Assembly: GCF_000426445.1 (NCBI RefSeq)
Contig: NZ_AUFJ01000009.1
Coordinates: forward strand, 124,001 to 188,000
DNA from: Brevibacterium album DSM 18261
Lineage (GTDB): Bacteria; Actinomycetota; Actinomycetes; Actinomycetales; Brevibacteriaceae
Length of the DNA stretch: 64,000 nucleotides
Reading direction: 5' to 3'
Shown here: piece after piece, positions 33,178 to 42,457 of the stretch
How positions within the stretch are numbered: position 1 is the first letter of the stretch
Layout: each line of letters begins with the position of its first letter
The notes under the pieces: generated by a model
What the model saw: the letters and a program-made list of their open reading frames with translations, nothing else
Database searches by the model: none
Told to the model about the DNA's origin: nothing
Translations under genes and position numbers: made by a program

Positions 33178-33684
33178 TCAGCGCTTCGAGAACTGCGGCG
33201 CCTTGCGGGCCTTCTTGAGACCGGCCTTCTTGCGCTCGGGGACGCGAGCATCGCGGGTGAGGAAGCCGGCCTTCTTGAGCTCGGCGCGGTTGGCCTCACG
33301 GTCGACCTGGTTGAGCGAGCGTGCGACGCCGAGACGGACGGCACCGGCCTGGCCGGACGGTCCGCCGCCTGCGATGCGGACGATCACATCGAAGCGACCC
33401 TCCAGATCGAGGAGCGCGAAGGGCTCGTTCACGAGCTGCTGGTGCAGCTTGTTGGGGAAGTAGGTCTCCAGGTCGCGACCGTTGATGGTCCACTGGCCGG
33501 AGCCCGGGACCAGGCGCACGCGGGCGATGGCCTGCTTGCGGCGGCCCACGCCCGAACCCGGAGCGGTGAGCGACTCGCCGCGGCCGCCGGCCACGTTCTC
33601 GCCCAGACCGGCCGAAGCGGGGGTCTCGGTGCTGTATTCGGTGAGCTCGACGTCGGCGACGTCAGCGGTGGTGTTGTCTGCCAC
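33178..33684 (-). CDS. rpsI: 30S ribosomal protein S9
   Basis: 168 residues from GTG at 33684 with GAGGAGAA upstream. S9 core starts at [19 protein letters not shown]. The tail [24 protein letters not shown] is the classic S9 C-terminus that reaches the P-site tRNA. About 45 acidic or polar residues precede the core, a normal actinobacterial extension. It is 39 bp downstream of rplM in the same operon. Confidence 0.98.
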   Translation of the reverse strand: MADNTTADVADVELTEYSTETPASAGLGENVAGGRGESLTAPGSGVGRRKQAIARVRLVPGSGQWTINGRDLETYFPNKLHQQLVNEPFALLDLEGRFDVIVRIAGGGPSGQAGAVRLGVARSLNQVDREANRAELKKAGFLTRDARVPERKKAGLKKARKAPQFSKR

Positions 33685-33723
33685 GATTCTCCTCGGTGAA
33701 AGTTCTCAGAGCTGCCGGCGCGC

Positions 33724-34167
33724 TTACTGCGCGACCTGGTTCAGCTCGAAGGGCTGGGGGTTCTGAGCGCTGTGCGGGTGCTCGGGGCCTGCGTAGACCT
33801 TGAGCTTGTGCATCTGCGCCCGACCGAGGCGATTCTTGGGGATCATGCCGGCGATTGCCTTCTCCACGGCGCGCTCGGGGCGCGTCGCGAGGAGCTCGGC
33901 ATAGTTGACGCTCTTGAGGCCGCCGGGGTAGTTCGAGTGGCGGTAGGCCCGCTTCTGCTCGAGCTTGGCGCCGGTCAGCGCGACCTTGTCCGCGTTCACG
34001 ATGATCACGAAGTCACCCGTGTCGATGTGAGGCGCGAAGGTCACCTTGTGCTTGCCGCGGAGCAGGCGAGCCGCCTGCGAGGCAAGACGACCGAGGACCA
34101 CATCAGTGGCGTCGATGACATGCCACTGGCGCTGGACATCGCCGGGCTTCGGAGTGTACGTACGCAA
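33724..34167 (-). CDS. rplM: 50S ribosomal protein L13
   Basis: 147 residues. The start is TTG at 34167 ([21 protein letters not shown]), where AAGAAGG lies upstream and the size equals that of other actinobacterial L13 proteins; the longer frame upstream has no homology. [17 protein letters not shown] and [21 protein letters not shown] are conserved. First gene of rplM-rpsI. The 262 bp before it, up to the divergent membrane protein at 34430, must hold its promoter, but no strong hexamers were seen. Confidence 0.97.
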   Translation of the reverse strand: MRTYTPKPGDVQRQWHVIDATDVVLGRLASQAARLLRGKHKVTFAPHIDTGDFVIIVNADKVALTGAKLEQKRAYRHSNYPGGLKSVNYAELLATRPERAVEKAIAGMIPKNRLGRAQMHKLKVYAGPEHPHSAQNPQPFELNQVAQ

Positions 34168-34429
34168 AGTTGCCTTCTTACATTCGTCTGTTGTTGACCT
34201 GCACACACTCGCACCCTCCGGTCGTGAGTCGAAGGGGAACGAACAGGCCGTACCTTAAGTAGCTGCGCTCTCAGACACGGAAGACCCGCTTGCAAGCCTG
34301 CAACGCGACTAGAGGCCCAGCGGTAAGAACGTGTTGACGCGGCAACGACGCTCAAATCTACCGCATGCCGCGCATCCGGGGCAAACCGCGGTCCAGGCTC
34401 CGCCAAGGACGCGCCGGTAGGCTTGTACG

Positions 34430-37354
34430 GTGTTCGCCCGTCTGCTCGCCGCGCTCGCGGCCCTCGCCTGCGTCCTCGGCCTCGCCCTGCCCGCACACGC
34501 CTGGGCGGCCTCCCCGCAGGATCCCGCGACCGGCGCTGCACAGGCTGCCGACCCGGAAGCCGCCCCGGCAGCCGACGGCACCGCCGAGTCGGCGGGCGCG
34601 GTGGTCGTGGGCGCCTCCGGGCTCGCCCTCGAGGACCTCTCCCCCGAGCGGACACCGCACCTCTGGAGCATGGTCGCAGGCGGCGCCGTGGGCAACCTCA
34701 GCGTGCGCACTCTCACACCGGCCACGTGCGCGGCGTCCGGCTGGCTGAGCATGGGCGCGGGCGCCCGCATGTACGGGGTGGACCTCACTCCGGCATGGCA
34801 GCACCCGCTGTTCCTCGACCGCGCCTGCCCGCGGATGCTCGAGCCGTCGCCGGAGCTCGCCGAGGCGAGCGCGGAGGACGCCGAGGCGGCCTCGGGCGAC
34901 GAGGCGGCCTCGGCCGGTGCCGGCTCCTCCCCCGAGACCGGGCGCGCGGCGGGACCGATGCCGGCGGGGTTCGCCCCGGCGCAGTTCTCCGAGTACCACC
35001 GCGTGCAGGACGCGAACGACGGGGCGGGCTACTCCGCCGCTCCCGGAGCGTTCGCACGCGCGGCCGCACCCGATGCCTCCCCCGACGGCGACGCCGATCC
35101 CGATGACTCCGCCTCCGCCGACGGCACGGACCCGGAGAGCCCTGCCCCGGGCGAGGGCGAGCCCGCGGCCGCCTGGTGCACCGCCGCCGTGGGCACGGGC
35201 GCGGCCCTCGCCGCCGCGGACCCGGACGGCAGCGTGGACCGCTGGATGCCCCTGCACACCTTCCTCGGCATCGGGGACGGCCCCGAGTCGTCCGCCGGCG
35301 ACCGGGCCGACGCCTCGGGCCCCGAGAACCCGGCGCTCGGCACACGGGAGGCGAGGACCGCTCAGCTCACCGCGTGCCCGCTGACCCTCGTGGACGCGGG
35401 CACGGCCGCCGACCCGCTGTGGGACCCCGCGGCCTCCGCCATCTGGTCGGAGAGCACGCTCGGCTCGCTGCGGTCGGCCCAGATCCAGGAGCTCGACGCC
35501 CGTGTGGGACTCGTCCTCGAGGCCGTGCCCGAGGACCGCGACGTCATCGTGGCCGGCGTGGGAGACGCCGCCTATCCCTCGCGCCTGCGCGCCCTGCTCG
35601 CGCAGGGCCCCTCCTATCCCCCGGGCACGCTCGCCTCCAGCTCCACCCGGCAGCCGGGACTCACACAGCTCACCGATGTGCTCCCGGGTGCGCTGCGCGC
35701 CGCCGGGCTCGAGGCCGAGGGCACCTCGCCCGCAGCGCTCTCCGTCGACACCTCGACCGCGGAGGACGGCCTCCTGGCCGCACCGGAGGGCGCCTCGGCG
35801 GAGCAGGAGGCTGCGCAGGCCGGTGCCGTCGCTGTGCAGACGGGCACCGTCGCTCAGCAGTCCGGCGCCGCCACGGCGCAGAGCCGCATCGACACGCTCG
35901 TCGCCGATGCGCGCAAGGCCGCGACCGTCCACACGCACGCGCAGACCTTCGGCATCGTCCTCGACGTCCTGTTCTACGCGCTCTTCCTCTTCGCGGCCGT
36001 CGTGTTCGCACGCCCCGTCGCGGCCGCCCTGCGCCGGCGCAGCGCCCGCGCGCAGGCCCGAGCCGCATCCCTGAGGCCCGCTGCCGCCGTCGCCGCCTCA
36101 CCGCCGGCGATCCCGCTGACCGGCTGGCGCACCGCGACCGCCTGGGCGTGCTTCGCGCTCGCGCTCCTGCCCGTTGCGAGCTTCCTCGCAGGCCTGCTCC
36201 CCTGGGGCCGTGCTCCCGATCCCGCGATGGCGCTCGCCGGCTCCATCGCGGCCGCCGTCCTCGTGCTCCTCGCTGCGGCCGTCGCCGGTCCCTGGCGGCG
36301 CACCTGGGCGGGCCGGATCGCTGCGGTGTGCGCGCTCAGCGCGGTCGTGCTCGTCGCGGACGTGGCGCTGGGCTCGCGCCTGCAGTTCAACTCGCTCATG
36401 GGCTACAACCCCATCGTCGCCGGCCGCTTCTACGGGCTCGGCAACCAGGGTGCCGCCCTGTTCCTCGTCGCCTCTCTGCTGGGCCTCGGCCTCACGGCCG
36501 CCCGGCTCTTCTCCGCGGGCCGGGCCGGCTGGGCACGCGCGCTCACCGCGCTCTGGGCCGCCGCGAGCGTCATCGTGCTCGGCAATCCGGCGTGGGGGGC
36601 GAAGTTCGGCGGCACCGTCGCCGCACTCGTGGGCTTCACCGTGCTCCTCCTCGCGCTCTTCCGCATCCGGGTGAGCATCCTCAGGCTCGCCGTCGTCGGG
36701 GTGGGCGCCCTCGCCGTCATCGTGGGCGTGGCCGGGCTCGACTACCTCCGCCCGCCGCAGGAGCGCTCGCACTTCGGCAACTTCTTCGCCCAGGCGCTCG
36801 ACGGCCAGCTGTTCGACGTCATCGGCCGCAAGCTCGAGGCCAACCTCCGGATCGCGGTGATCAACCCCGGCCTCGCGCTCGTCGTCCCCCTGGGCGTCCT
36901 CATCGTCCTCTTCGCCCTCGCCTACCTCCGCAGGCACCCGCGCACGGCGCCCCTCGCGCGCCCCTGGACCGGACGTCTGCCCGAGGCGCTCGAGAACCCG
37001 CAGGTCCACGCCGGCTTCCTCTCCGCCGTCCTCGCGCTCGCGGTGGGCCTCGTCATCACCGATTCCGGCATCGCGGTCCCGGCCACGGGCGCGATGATGC
37101 TCGTGCCGCTCCTCGTCGTCATGAGCCTCGACGCCGCCCAGCGCGAGGAGGAGGACGCGCTCCGCCGTCCCGAGGCCGGCACCGGATCGCCTCCGGAGGG
37201 CAGCGCCGCGGCCGGCCTCGCGGACGCGGAGGCGCGCTCCGGCCACGGAGGCGAGCGTTCGACGCGCGGTCACGCACAGTCCGTCCGCGAGGCCGAGCCC
37301 TCCCCCGGCCGGGAGTCACGCTCCGCGACCACGCACCCGGGGGCCGGGGAATGA
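34430..37354 (+). CDS. Large membrane protein with alkaline-phosphatase-like extracellular domain (paralogue 1)
   Basis: 974 residues, GTG start at 34430, signal peptide LAALACVLGLALPAHAWA. Residues 60-480 resemble a degenerate alkaline-phosphatase-superfamily domain: VVVGASGLALEDLSPERTPHLWS, TCAASGWLSMGAG, and SSTRQPGLTQLTDVLPGALRAAGL. Long acidic/alanine-rich insertions separate these blocks. From about 510 there are eight or more membrane helices with conserved FYGLGNQGAALFLVASL, NPAWGAKFGGTVAA and DYLRPPQERSHFGNFF. The C-terminal 65 residues are hydrophilic. Function is unknown. The start could be leaderless: TAGGCT at 34419-34424 lies six bases before the GTG. The stop overlaps the start of a close paralogue (ATGA). 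Confidence 0.75.
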   Translation: MFARLLAALAALACVLGLALPAHAWAASPQDPATGAAQAADPEAAPAADGTAESAGAVVVGASGLALEDLSPERTPHLWSMVAGGAVGNLSVRTLTPATCAASGWLSMGAGARMYGVDLTPAWQHPLFLDRACPRMLEPSPELAEASAEDAEAASGDEAASAGAGSSPETGRAAGPMPAGFAPAQFSEYHRVQDANDGAGYSAAPGAFARAAAPDASPDGDADPDDSASADGTDPESPAPGEGEPAAAWCTAAVGTGAALAAADPDGSVDRWMPLHTFLGIGDGPESSAGDRADASGPENPALGTREARTAQLTACPLTLVDAGTAADPLWDPAASAIWSESTLGSLRSAQIQELDARVGLVLEAVPEDRDVIVAGVGDAAYPSRLRALLAQGPSYPPGTLASSSTRQPGLTQLTDVLPGALRAAGLEAEGTSPAALSVDTSTAEDGLLAAPEGASAEQEAAQAGAVAVQTGTVAQQSGAATAQSRIDTLVADARKAATVHTHAQTFGIVLDVLFYALFLFAAVVFARPVAAALRRRSARAQARAASLRPAAAVAASPPAIPLTGWRTATAWACFALALLPVASFLAGLLPWGRAPDPAMALAGSIAAAVLVLLAAAVAGPWRRTWAGRIAAVCALSAVVLVADVALGSRLQFNSLMGYNPIVAGRFYGLGNQGAALFLVASLLGLGLTAARLFSAGRAGWARALTALWAAASVIVLGNPAWGAKFGGTVAALVGFTVLLLALFRIRVSILRLAVVGVGALAVIVGVAGLDYLRPPQERSHFGNFFAQALDGQLFDVIGRKLEANLRIAVINPGLALVVPLGVLIVLFALAYLRRHPRTAPLARPWTGRLPEALENPQVHAGFLSAVLALAVGLVITDSGIAVPATGAMMLVPLLVVMSLDAAQREEEDALRRPEAGTGSPPEGSAAAGLADAEARSGHGGERSTRGHAQSVREAEPSPGRESRSATTHPGAGE

Positions 37355-39633
37355 GGCGGGCCTGGCACCTCGCCGTCACGGCCGTGCTCATCGCGCTCCT
37401 CGCGCTCACGGCGACGGGCGGGCCGGCCTCGGCGCTGGTCCCGGCCTCGGCCGCATCCGTCGGCGGTGCACAGACGAGCTCGGACACCGCGTCACACGCA
37501 CAGGCCGCACCCGCGGAGCAGGCCTCCCCTGCGGAACCGGGCGCAGCTGCCGCACCGTCGGAGCCCTCCGCGAACGGCGGGGCCGCGGAGGATCCCGAGC
37601 GCCGTCCCGTGGTCCTGCTGGGCTTCGCCGGGCTCACCTTCGAGGACGTCGACCCCGATCGCACCCCCCACCTCTGGCGGATGGTCGCAGGCGGCTCCGT
37701 GGGCACCATGACGCCGCGCTCCGTCCGCGACACGAGCTGCGCGGCCGACGGCTGGCTGGGGGTCGCCTCCGGTCGCCGCGCCGCCGATGAGCCCCGGCCC
37801 ACCTGCCGGGTGCTCGCGGACCCGATCGGCGGCTGGGTGCCGGACTGGGACATCTACCTCGCCCAGGCCGCCGCCGACAACTACACCCCCGCCGTGGGGG
37901 CGCTCACGGAGGCCGCCGAGGCCGCGGACGTCAAGGTGCGCGGCATCGGCCCCGGTGCGGCGATCGGCACCGCCTCGCCGGCGGGACGGACCGGCTCATG
38001 GGAGCCCCTGGCACAGTCGGGCGAGCGCGGGACGCAGGTGGTCGCCGCGGCGGACGCGGCAGAGATCGTGCTCGTGGACCTCGGCAGCGTCTACGCCCCG
38101 GGGCACTCGGTCACGGACCTCGACGCCGCCGTGGGCGAGGTCCTCGACGCCGCCGACGCCGTCGAGGGACAGGCTCCGACCGTGATCGCGGCCTCGCTCG
38201 CGGACGGGCGCACGGACGAGTCGCGGATGCAGTTCACCGCCGTCCTCTCGGGCACGGACGCCACCGGTGCCGCGTCGGGTGCAGACGGCGCCGAGCTCCT
38301 CACCTCGGCCTCCACCCGCCAGCCCGGCCTCGTCCAGGTCTCCGATCTCGCCCCCACCCTGCTGACGATGGCCGGCGCCGAGAGCGGCGCGAACTTCGCC
38401 GGCGCGCCCATGCACTTCGAGGACGGGCCGGCCGGGGCTCAGCCCAAGCACCAGCTCATGCTCGACAGGCAGACGGCCGTGCTCACGCAGCAGAGCATCT
38501 CCGCCTGGATGTACGCCGTCTGGGGTGTGCTCCTGCTCGCCTCGCTCCTCGTCGGCGTCGTGGCCGCGAGACGCACGGGGACAGCGGGCGTCTCGACGCC
38601 GCTCACGGTGGGCGGCCTGTTCTTCGCCGCGCTTCCCGTGTCCACCTATCTCGTGAATGTCCTGCCCTGGGAGCGCTCGACCTCCCCGGACGTCGCGATG
38701 CTGGGCGGGGTGATCGGCTGGGCCACGGTGCTCACCGCCCTCGCGCTCCTCGGTCCGTGGACGCGGCTGCGCGGAGGCAGGATCGCATTCGTCTCCGCGG
38801 TGACGCTCGGCGTGCTCGTCTTCGACGTCGCGACCGGCTCACGGCTGCAGATGTCGACCATGCTGGGCGAGCCGCTGCTCATCGCCTCCCGCTTCTACGG
38901 GATCGGCAACTCCGCCCTCGCCCTCTACTGCACCGCGCTCCTCGTGCTCCTGGGCGTCGCATGCTCGTGGCTGACCGGGACGGCGGAGCGGCGCCGGCGC
39001 TGGCTCACGACCGCCGTCGTGGTCACCGCCGTCCTGGCCTCGTGCGCGCTGCTGGCCGCTCCCGGCCTGGGGACCAAGTTCGGCTCAGTGCCGACGCTCG
39101 TCCTCGGCACCGCGGTCTTCGCCCTCACGGCGGCGGGGATCAGGCTGTCCTGGAAGCGGCTGCTGGTGTTCGGCGGCGGGGCGGGCGCGCTCATGCTCGC
39201 GGTCCTCTTCCTCGACTGGCTGCGGCCCGCGGCCGACCGCACCCACTTCGGCCGCTTCTTCGACTCGCTGCTCTCCGGCGAGGCCGGCGCCGTGCTCCTG
39301 CGGAAGATCGGCATGAACGTGGACATCCTCACGCAGAGCTGGATGACCGTCCTGCTGCCGCTCGCCGTGGCCGCAGTGCTGTGGGCGGCGATCTCGCCCG
39401 CCCGCTTCCGCATCCCCGGCCTCGCCGAGCAGTACCGTGCGCTCCCGCTCCTGCGGCCGGCGCTCATCTCGCTGGCGGTGCTGCTCGCGGTCGGCACCTT
39501 CATCAACGACTCCGGCATCGTCGTCCCGGCCGTGGGCATGCTCTTCCTCGTGCCCGTGCTGGCAGCGAGCGCCGCGGAGGGCGTGCGCGAGCCGGACGTG
39601 CGCGAGCCCGGCGTGCAGGAGCCTCTGCGCTGA
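37351..39633 (+). CDS. Large membrane protein with alkaline-phosphatase-like extracellular domain (paralogue 2)
   Basis: 760 residues, ATG at 37351 inside the ATGA overlap with the upstream paralogue; signal peptide LTATGGPASA. It repeats the same blocks: VVLLGFAGLTFEDVDPDRTPHLWR, SCAADGWLGVASGRRA, TSASTRQPGLVQVSDLAPTLLTMAG, then a polytopic domain with SRFYGIGNSALALYCTALL, APGLGTKFGS, LDWLRPAADRTHFGRFF and NDSGIVVPAVGMLF. It lacks most of the acidic insertions of paralogue 1, so it shows the core. The two clearly arose by duplication and are co-translated. The phosphatase metal ligands cannot all be identified by eye, so catalysis is doubtful. Confidence 0.75.
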   Translation: MRRAWHLAVTAVLIALLALTATGGPASALVPASAASVGGAQTSSDTASHAQAAPAEQASPAEPGAAAAPSEPSANGGAAEDPERRPVVLLGFAGLTFEDVDPDRTPHLWRMVAGGSVGTMTPRSVRDTSCAADGWLGVASGRRAADEPRPTCRVLADPIGGWVPDWDIYLAQAAADNYTPAVGALTEAAEAADVKVRGIGPGAAIGTASPAGRTGSWEPLAQSGERGTQVVAAADAAEIVLVDLGSVYAPGHSVTDLDAAVGEVLDAADAVEGQAPTVIAASLADGRTDESRMQFTAVLSGTDATGAASGADGAELLTSASTRQPGLVQVSDLAPTLLTMAGAESGANFAGAPMHFEDGPAGAQPKHQLMLDRQTAVLTQQSISAWMYAVWGVLLLASLLVGVVAARRTGTAGVSTPLTVGGLFFAALPVSTYLVNVLPWERSTSPDVAMLGGVIGWATVLTALALLGPWTRLRGGRIAFVSAVTLGVLVFDVATGSRLQMSTMLGEPLLIASRFYGIGNSALALYCTALLVLLGVACSWLTGTAERRRRWLTTAVVVTAVLASCALLAAPGLGTKFGSVPTLVLGTAVFALTAAGIRLSWKRLLVFGGGAGALMLAVLFLDWLRPAADRTHFGRFFDSLLSGEAGAVLLRKIGMNVDILTQSWMTVLLPLAVAAVLWAAISPARFRIPGLAEQYRALPLLRPALISLAVLLAVGTFINDSGIVVPAVGMLFLVPVLAASAAEGVREPDVREPGVQEPLR

Positions 39634-39729
39634 GCGCGCGTCAGCGCTGAGCGTGAACCTGCGCTGAGCGCGCGCCTGCGCCGGGCGGCCGGGCACGCAG
39701 GTGCCGCTGCGCTTCACACCTCAGCTGTG

Positions 39730-39778
39730 GTCTGCTGTGCGAACGCGAATCCGCCCGAAAGGCGTTCGCACAGCAGAC
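39730..39778 (+). terminator. 17-bp inverted repeat after the paralogue pair
   Basis: GTCTGCTGTGCGAACGC (39730-39746) and its exact complement (39762-39778) flank a 15-base loop and are followed by GAAAACGGGG. It lies 97 bp after the paralogue 2 stop and 47 bp from the end of the convergent small gene, so it can serve as a bidirectional terminator. Tandem TGCGCTGAGCGCGCG-like repeats precede it. Confidence 0.65.
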
Positions 39779-39824
39779 GAAAACGGGGATGACCGACGAT
39801 ACGGGCCGGCGTTCCGGAGCCAGC

Positions 39825-40010
39825 TCAGCCGGGCTCCTGCGAGGCCAGCAGCACGAACCATCCGATGATGCACACCGGCAGGGCGAGCAGGGCCATCGTG
39901 CCCAGCCTCGTGACCCGCCGGTTCGCACGCGCCCTGCCGATCCGGCGCAGCACGCCGCCGACCACCAGCAGCAGGACGGCCAGCAGCACGAGCACCTTCT
40001 GAAGACCCAT
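39825..40010 (-). CDS. Small two-helix membrane protein
   Basis: 61 residues: MGLQKVLVLLAVLLLVVGG forms one membrane helix, then a basic loop RRIGRARANRRVTRLG, then MALLALPVCIIGWFVLL. The ATG at 40010 is the first codon that leaves a clean membrane protein; the frame extends upstream without helices. No family was recognised. It ends close to the inverted repeat at 39778. Confidence 0.5.
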   Translation of the reverse strand: MGLQKVLVLLAVLLLVVGGVLRRIGRARANRRVTRLGTMALLALPVCIIGWFVLLASQEPG

Positions 40011-40210
40011 GTGCAGGAGGCTACCGGACACGGCGGCGCTGGCCGGACACGGCGGGGCTCCCGACCTCGGCGGAAGCCGCCGAACGCGGCAGACGCGGCG
40101 GAGGCCTCTGTACGTGCGATGCGCCGGCATCGGCGGAGGGGCCGGAGGCGCGAAGGGGCCGGGAGGACGCGCTCCTCCCGGCCCCGCCGCGCACTCAGCT
40201 CCACAGTGCC

Positions 40211-42325
40211 TCAGACGGTCGTCCTGCGACGCCTCGACGCTGCGAGTGCGGTGCCGCCCGCGATGACGAGCACCGAGGCCAGCCCCAGCGCGCCCGCGAG
40301 CTCGACACCCGTGCGGGGCAGGCCATCGCCGCCGGCACTGTCATCGCGGCCGTCGCCGCTCCCGCCGTCGCCACGGCCATCATCGCCGCCGCGGCCGTCG
40401 CCATCACCCCGGCCGTCGTCATCGCCGCGACCGTCATCACCGTTCCCGCCGTCGTCAGGGCCGTCGTCGCCTCCATCGTCGTCGCGGCCGTCATCGTCGC
40501 CGTCGTCCTCCGAGGCCAACGTCTGGCGCTTCTCGTGATCCGGTGCGACCTCATCGCGCTGCTCGAAGTACCGCTCCCAGACCTCGAAGTCCGTGAGGCC
40601 GGACTGCGCCCATTCGCCGTTCGCGAAGGAGGAGAAGTTGTCCCCGCCCGAGGCGAGGAAGCTCAACGTCGCCACCCGGTACTCCGCGGCCGGATCGATC
40701 TCCTCGCCGTCGATCCGGACGGAGACGACGCGCTCGCCGCGGTCGGCCTCGGGATCGAGCACGACCGCGACCTCCTCCGAGACCCCCAGGTGGAGGAACG
40801 GGCGTGAGGCACCCTCCGGCTGCCACTGCTCCTCGAACAGCCGCACCACGTCCGCACCGGTGAGCGTGACGACGCCGTGATCGTTGGCGAAGGGCAGCAC
40901 GGCGTTGAGCTCGGCGACCGTGACCTCGCCCGGCTCCTCCGCGTTGTAGATCGCGTCGTACAGGAGGTCCGTCCGCACGCCGCCGGGATTCGTGATGCCG
41001 AAGTCCGCCTCCTCCAGCTGCGAGCCCTCGACACCCTCCTTGAGGGCATCGGCGACGAGGTTCCCCAGAGCCGACTCGGCACCGCGGTCCTCATTGCCCT
41101 GCTCGTCGAAGGCGCGGGTGATGTCCTCGGTGATCCGGCCACTGACCTCGGAGCCCAGCTCGCGGGCGGTCTCCTCCGCCTCGGTGACGATCCGGGCGAC
41201 CTCGTCCACCGCGGGCGAGTCGAAGGAGGCGTCCTCCGTGTCGAGCAGTGCCGCCTCGTCGACGGTCCAGTCCCCGTCGCCCTCGCTCTCGAGGATCAGC
41301 TGGCCCACGACCTCGCCGTAGCTGCCCGCCTGAACGACGGGACGCTCGCGCCCGGCCTCACCGGGGACGGGAGCCATGAAGTTCGCGGGGAGGTGGGTGT
41401 GGCCGAAGAACAGCGCATCGACAGAGGCATCGGACTCGGTGACGATGGAGGCGAACTCCTCACCCGAGGCCAGCGCCGCGTCGAGGCTGGAGACGTCCGC
41501 GGGACCGGCGTGCGCCGAGACGACCGTGAGATCCGGCTGCTCGTCCTCGGGCAGCTGTGCGAGCTCTGCCACCGCGCGGTTGATCGCCGGCGTCGGCTCG
41601 CCGAACTCGATCTCGGCGATCCCGGAGGGGCTCACCAGTGAAGCCGTCTCACGCGTGACGACGCCGATGACGGCCACCTTCGCCTCGCCGGCCTCGATGA
41701 CGTCGTAGGCCTGCATGCCGCGTGCGAGGCTCTCCGTGCCCTTCGCGTACACATTGGCACCCAGGTGCGAGAAGTCGGAGGCGGGGATCACCCGGTCGAC
41801 GAGATCGTCGAAGCCGCGGTCGAACTCGTGGTTGCCCACGGCCGCGGCGTCCAGCCCCAGAGCGTTCAGGACGTCGAGGGTCGGCCCGTCCTGCTGCGAG
41901 GAGGAGACATAGGGCGAGGCGCCGATGTCGTCGCCCGTGGAGAGGAAGACCGTCTCGCCGTCGAATGCGGCGCGCTCGCGCTCGACCACGCTCGCCGTCG
42001 CGACACCGGCCTCGGCGATGCGGCCGTGGAAGTCGGTGATGCCTAGCAGCTGGACCCGCGTGCCGGGCTCCGCCGAGGCCGCCTCGGGCGCGCCGGGCTC
42101 CGCCTGCTCGGCGGGAGCAGAGGAGGGCTGGGCCCCGTCCGAGCCGCCGAGGCCGGAAGCACCGCCGTCGGAGCCCTCGGCCCCGTCTCCCTGAGCCGGG
42201 GCCGTGTGCACGGCCTCGCCGGTGCCGAGCTGGGGAGTCGCAAGAGCGGGCAGCGCGCCGAGCGGCAGCAGCAGGCCCGCTGCCGCGACGCCGGCGACGG
42301 CGCCGCGCAGGGAAAGGGTCGTCAT
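40211..42325 (-). CDS. Cell-wall-anchored 5'-nucleotidase / UDP-sugar hydrolase (UshA family)
   Basis: 704 residues: signal peptide VAAAGLLLPLGALPALA, then a two-metal calcineurin-like domain (LLGITDFHGRI, VGNHEFDRGFDDLVD, FFGHTHLPANF) and a 5_nucleotid_C domain (NPGGVRTDLL, LPFANDHGVVTLTG, ATLSFLASGGDNFSSF). After it comes an Asp/Gly/Arg-rich spacer of about 60 residues, then sortase signal LPRTG (669-673), a membrane helix and the tail RRRRTTV. It hydrolyses extracellular nucleotides to nucleosides and phosphate, and is covalently bound to the wall. Start ATG 42325. A sortase gene is not in the window. Confidence 0.92.
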   Translation of the reverse strand: MTTLSLRGAVAGVAAAGLLLPLGALPALATPQLGTGEAVHTAPAQGDGAEGSDGGASGLGGSDGAQPSSAPAEQAEPGAPEAASAEPGTRVQLLGITDFHGRIAEAGVATASVVERERAAFDGETVFLSTGDDIGASPYVSSSQQDGPTLDVLNALGLDAAAVGNHEFDRGFDDLVDRVIPASDFSHLGANVYAKGTESLARGMQAYDVIEAGEAKVAVIGVVTRETASLVSPSGIAEIEFGEPTPAINRAVAELAQLPEDEQPDLTVVSAHAGPADVSSLDAALASGEEFASIVTESDASVDALFFGHTHLPANFMAPVPGEAGRERPVVQAGSYGEVVGQLILESEGDGDWTVDEAALLDTEDASFDSPAVDEVARIVTEAEETARELGSEVSGRITEDITRAFDEQGNEDRGAESALGNLVADALKEGVEGSQLEEADFGITNPGGVRTDLLYDAIYNAEEPGEVTVAELNAVLPFANDHGVVTLTGADVVRLFEEQWQPEGASRPFLHLGVSEEVAVVLDPEADRGERVVSVRIDGEEIDPAAEYRVATLSFLASGGDNFSSFANGEWAQSGLTDFEVWERYFEQRDEVAPDHEKRQTLASEDDGDDDGRDDDGGDDGPDDGGNGDDGRGDDDGRGDGDGRGGDDGRGDGGSGDGRDDSAGGDGLPRTGVELAGALGLASVLVIAGGTALAASRRRRTTV

Positions 42326-42457
42326 GGTCCATCCTCGAATCAGGCATGAGTGCGTCTCAGCTGTCATTGTCCTGAGCGGAAGCTTCAGGAATGCTGTACG
42401 CACCTGAACATACCGTGAATATCCGCTCGGCACAGCCCCGTGCGGAGAGAAGTCCGC

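Noticed and set aside
35176..37350. Upstream extension of the second phosphatase-like paralogue
   Set aside because: This part is in another frame of paralogue 1 and rich in Arg. The real gene begins at the ATGA overlap at 37351, where a signal peptide starts.
42383..42412. TTCAGG ... CCTGAA symmetry before the 5'-nucleotidase as a BioQ operator
   Set aside because: The half-sites are 13 bp apart and arranged differently from TGAAC-N3-GTTCA, so it does not match the twin sites before bioY.
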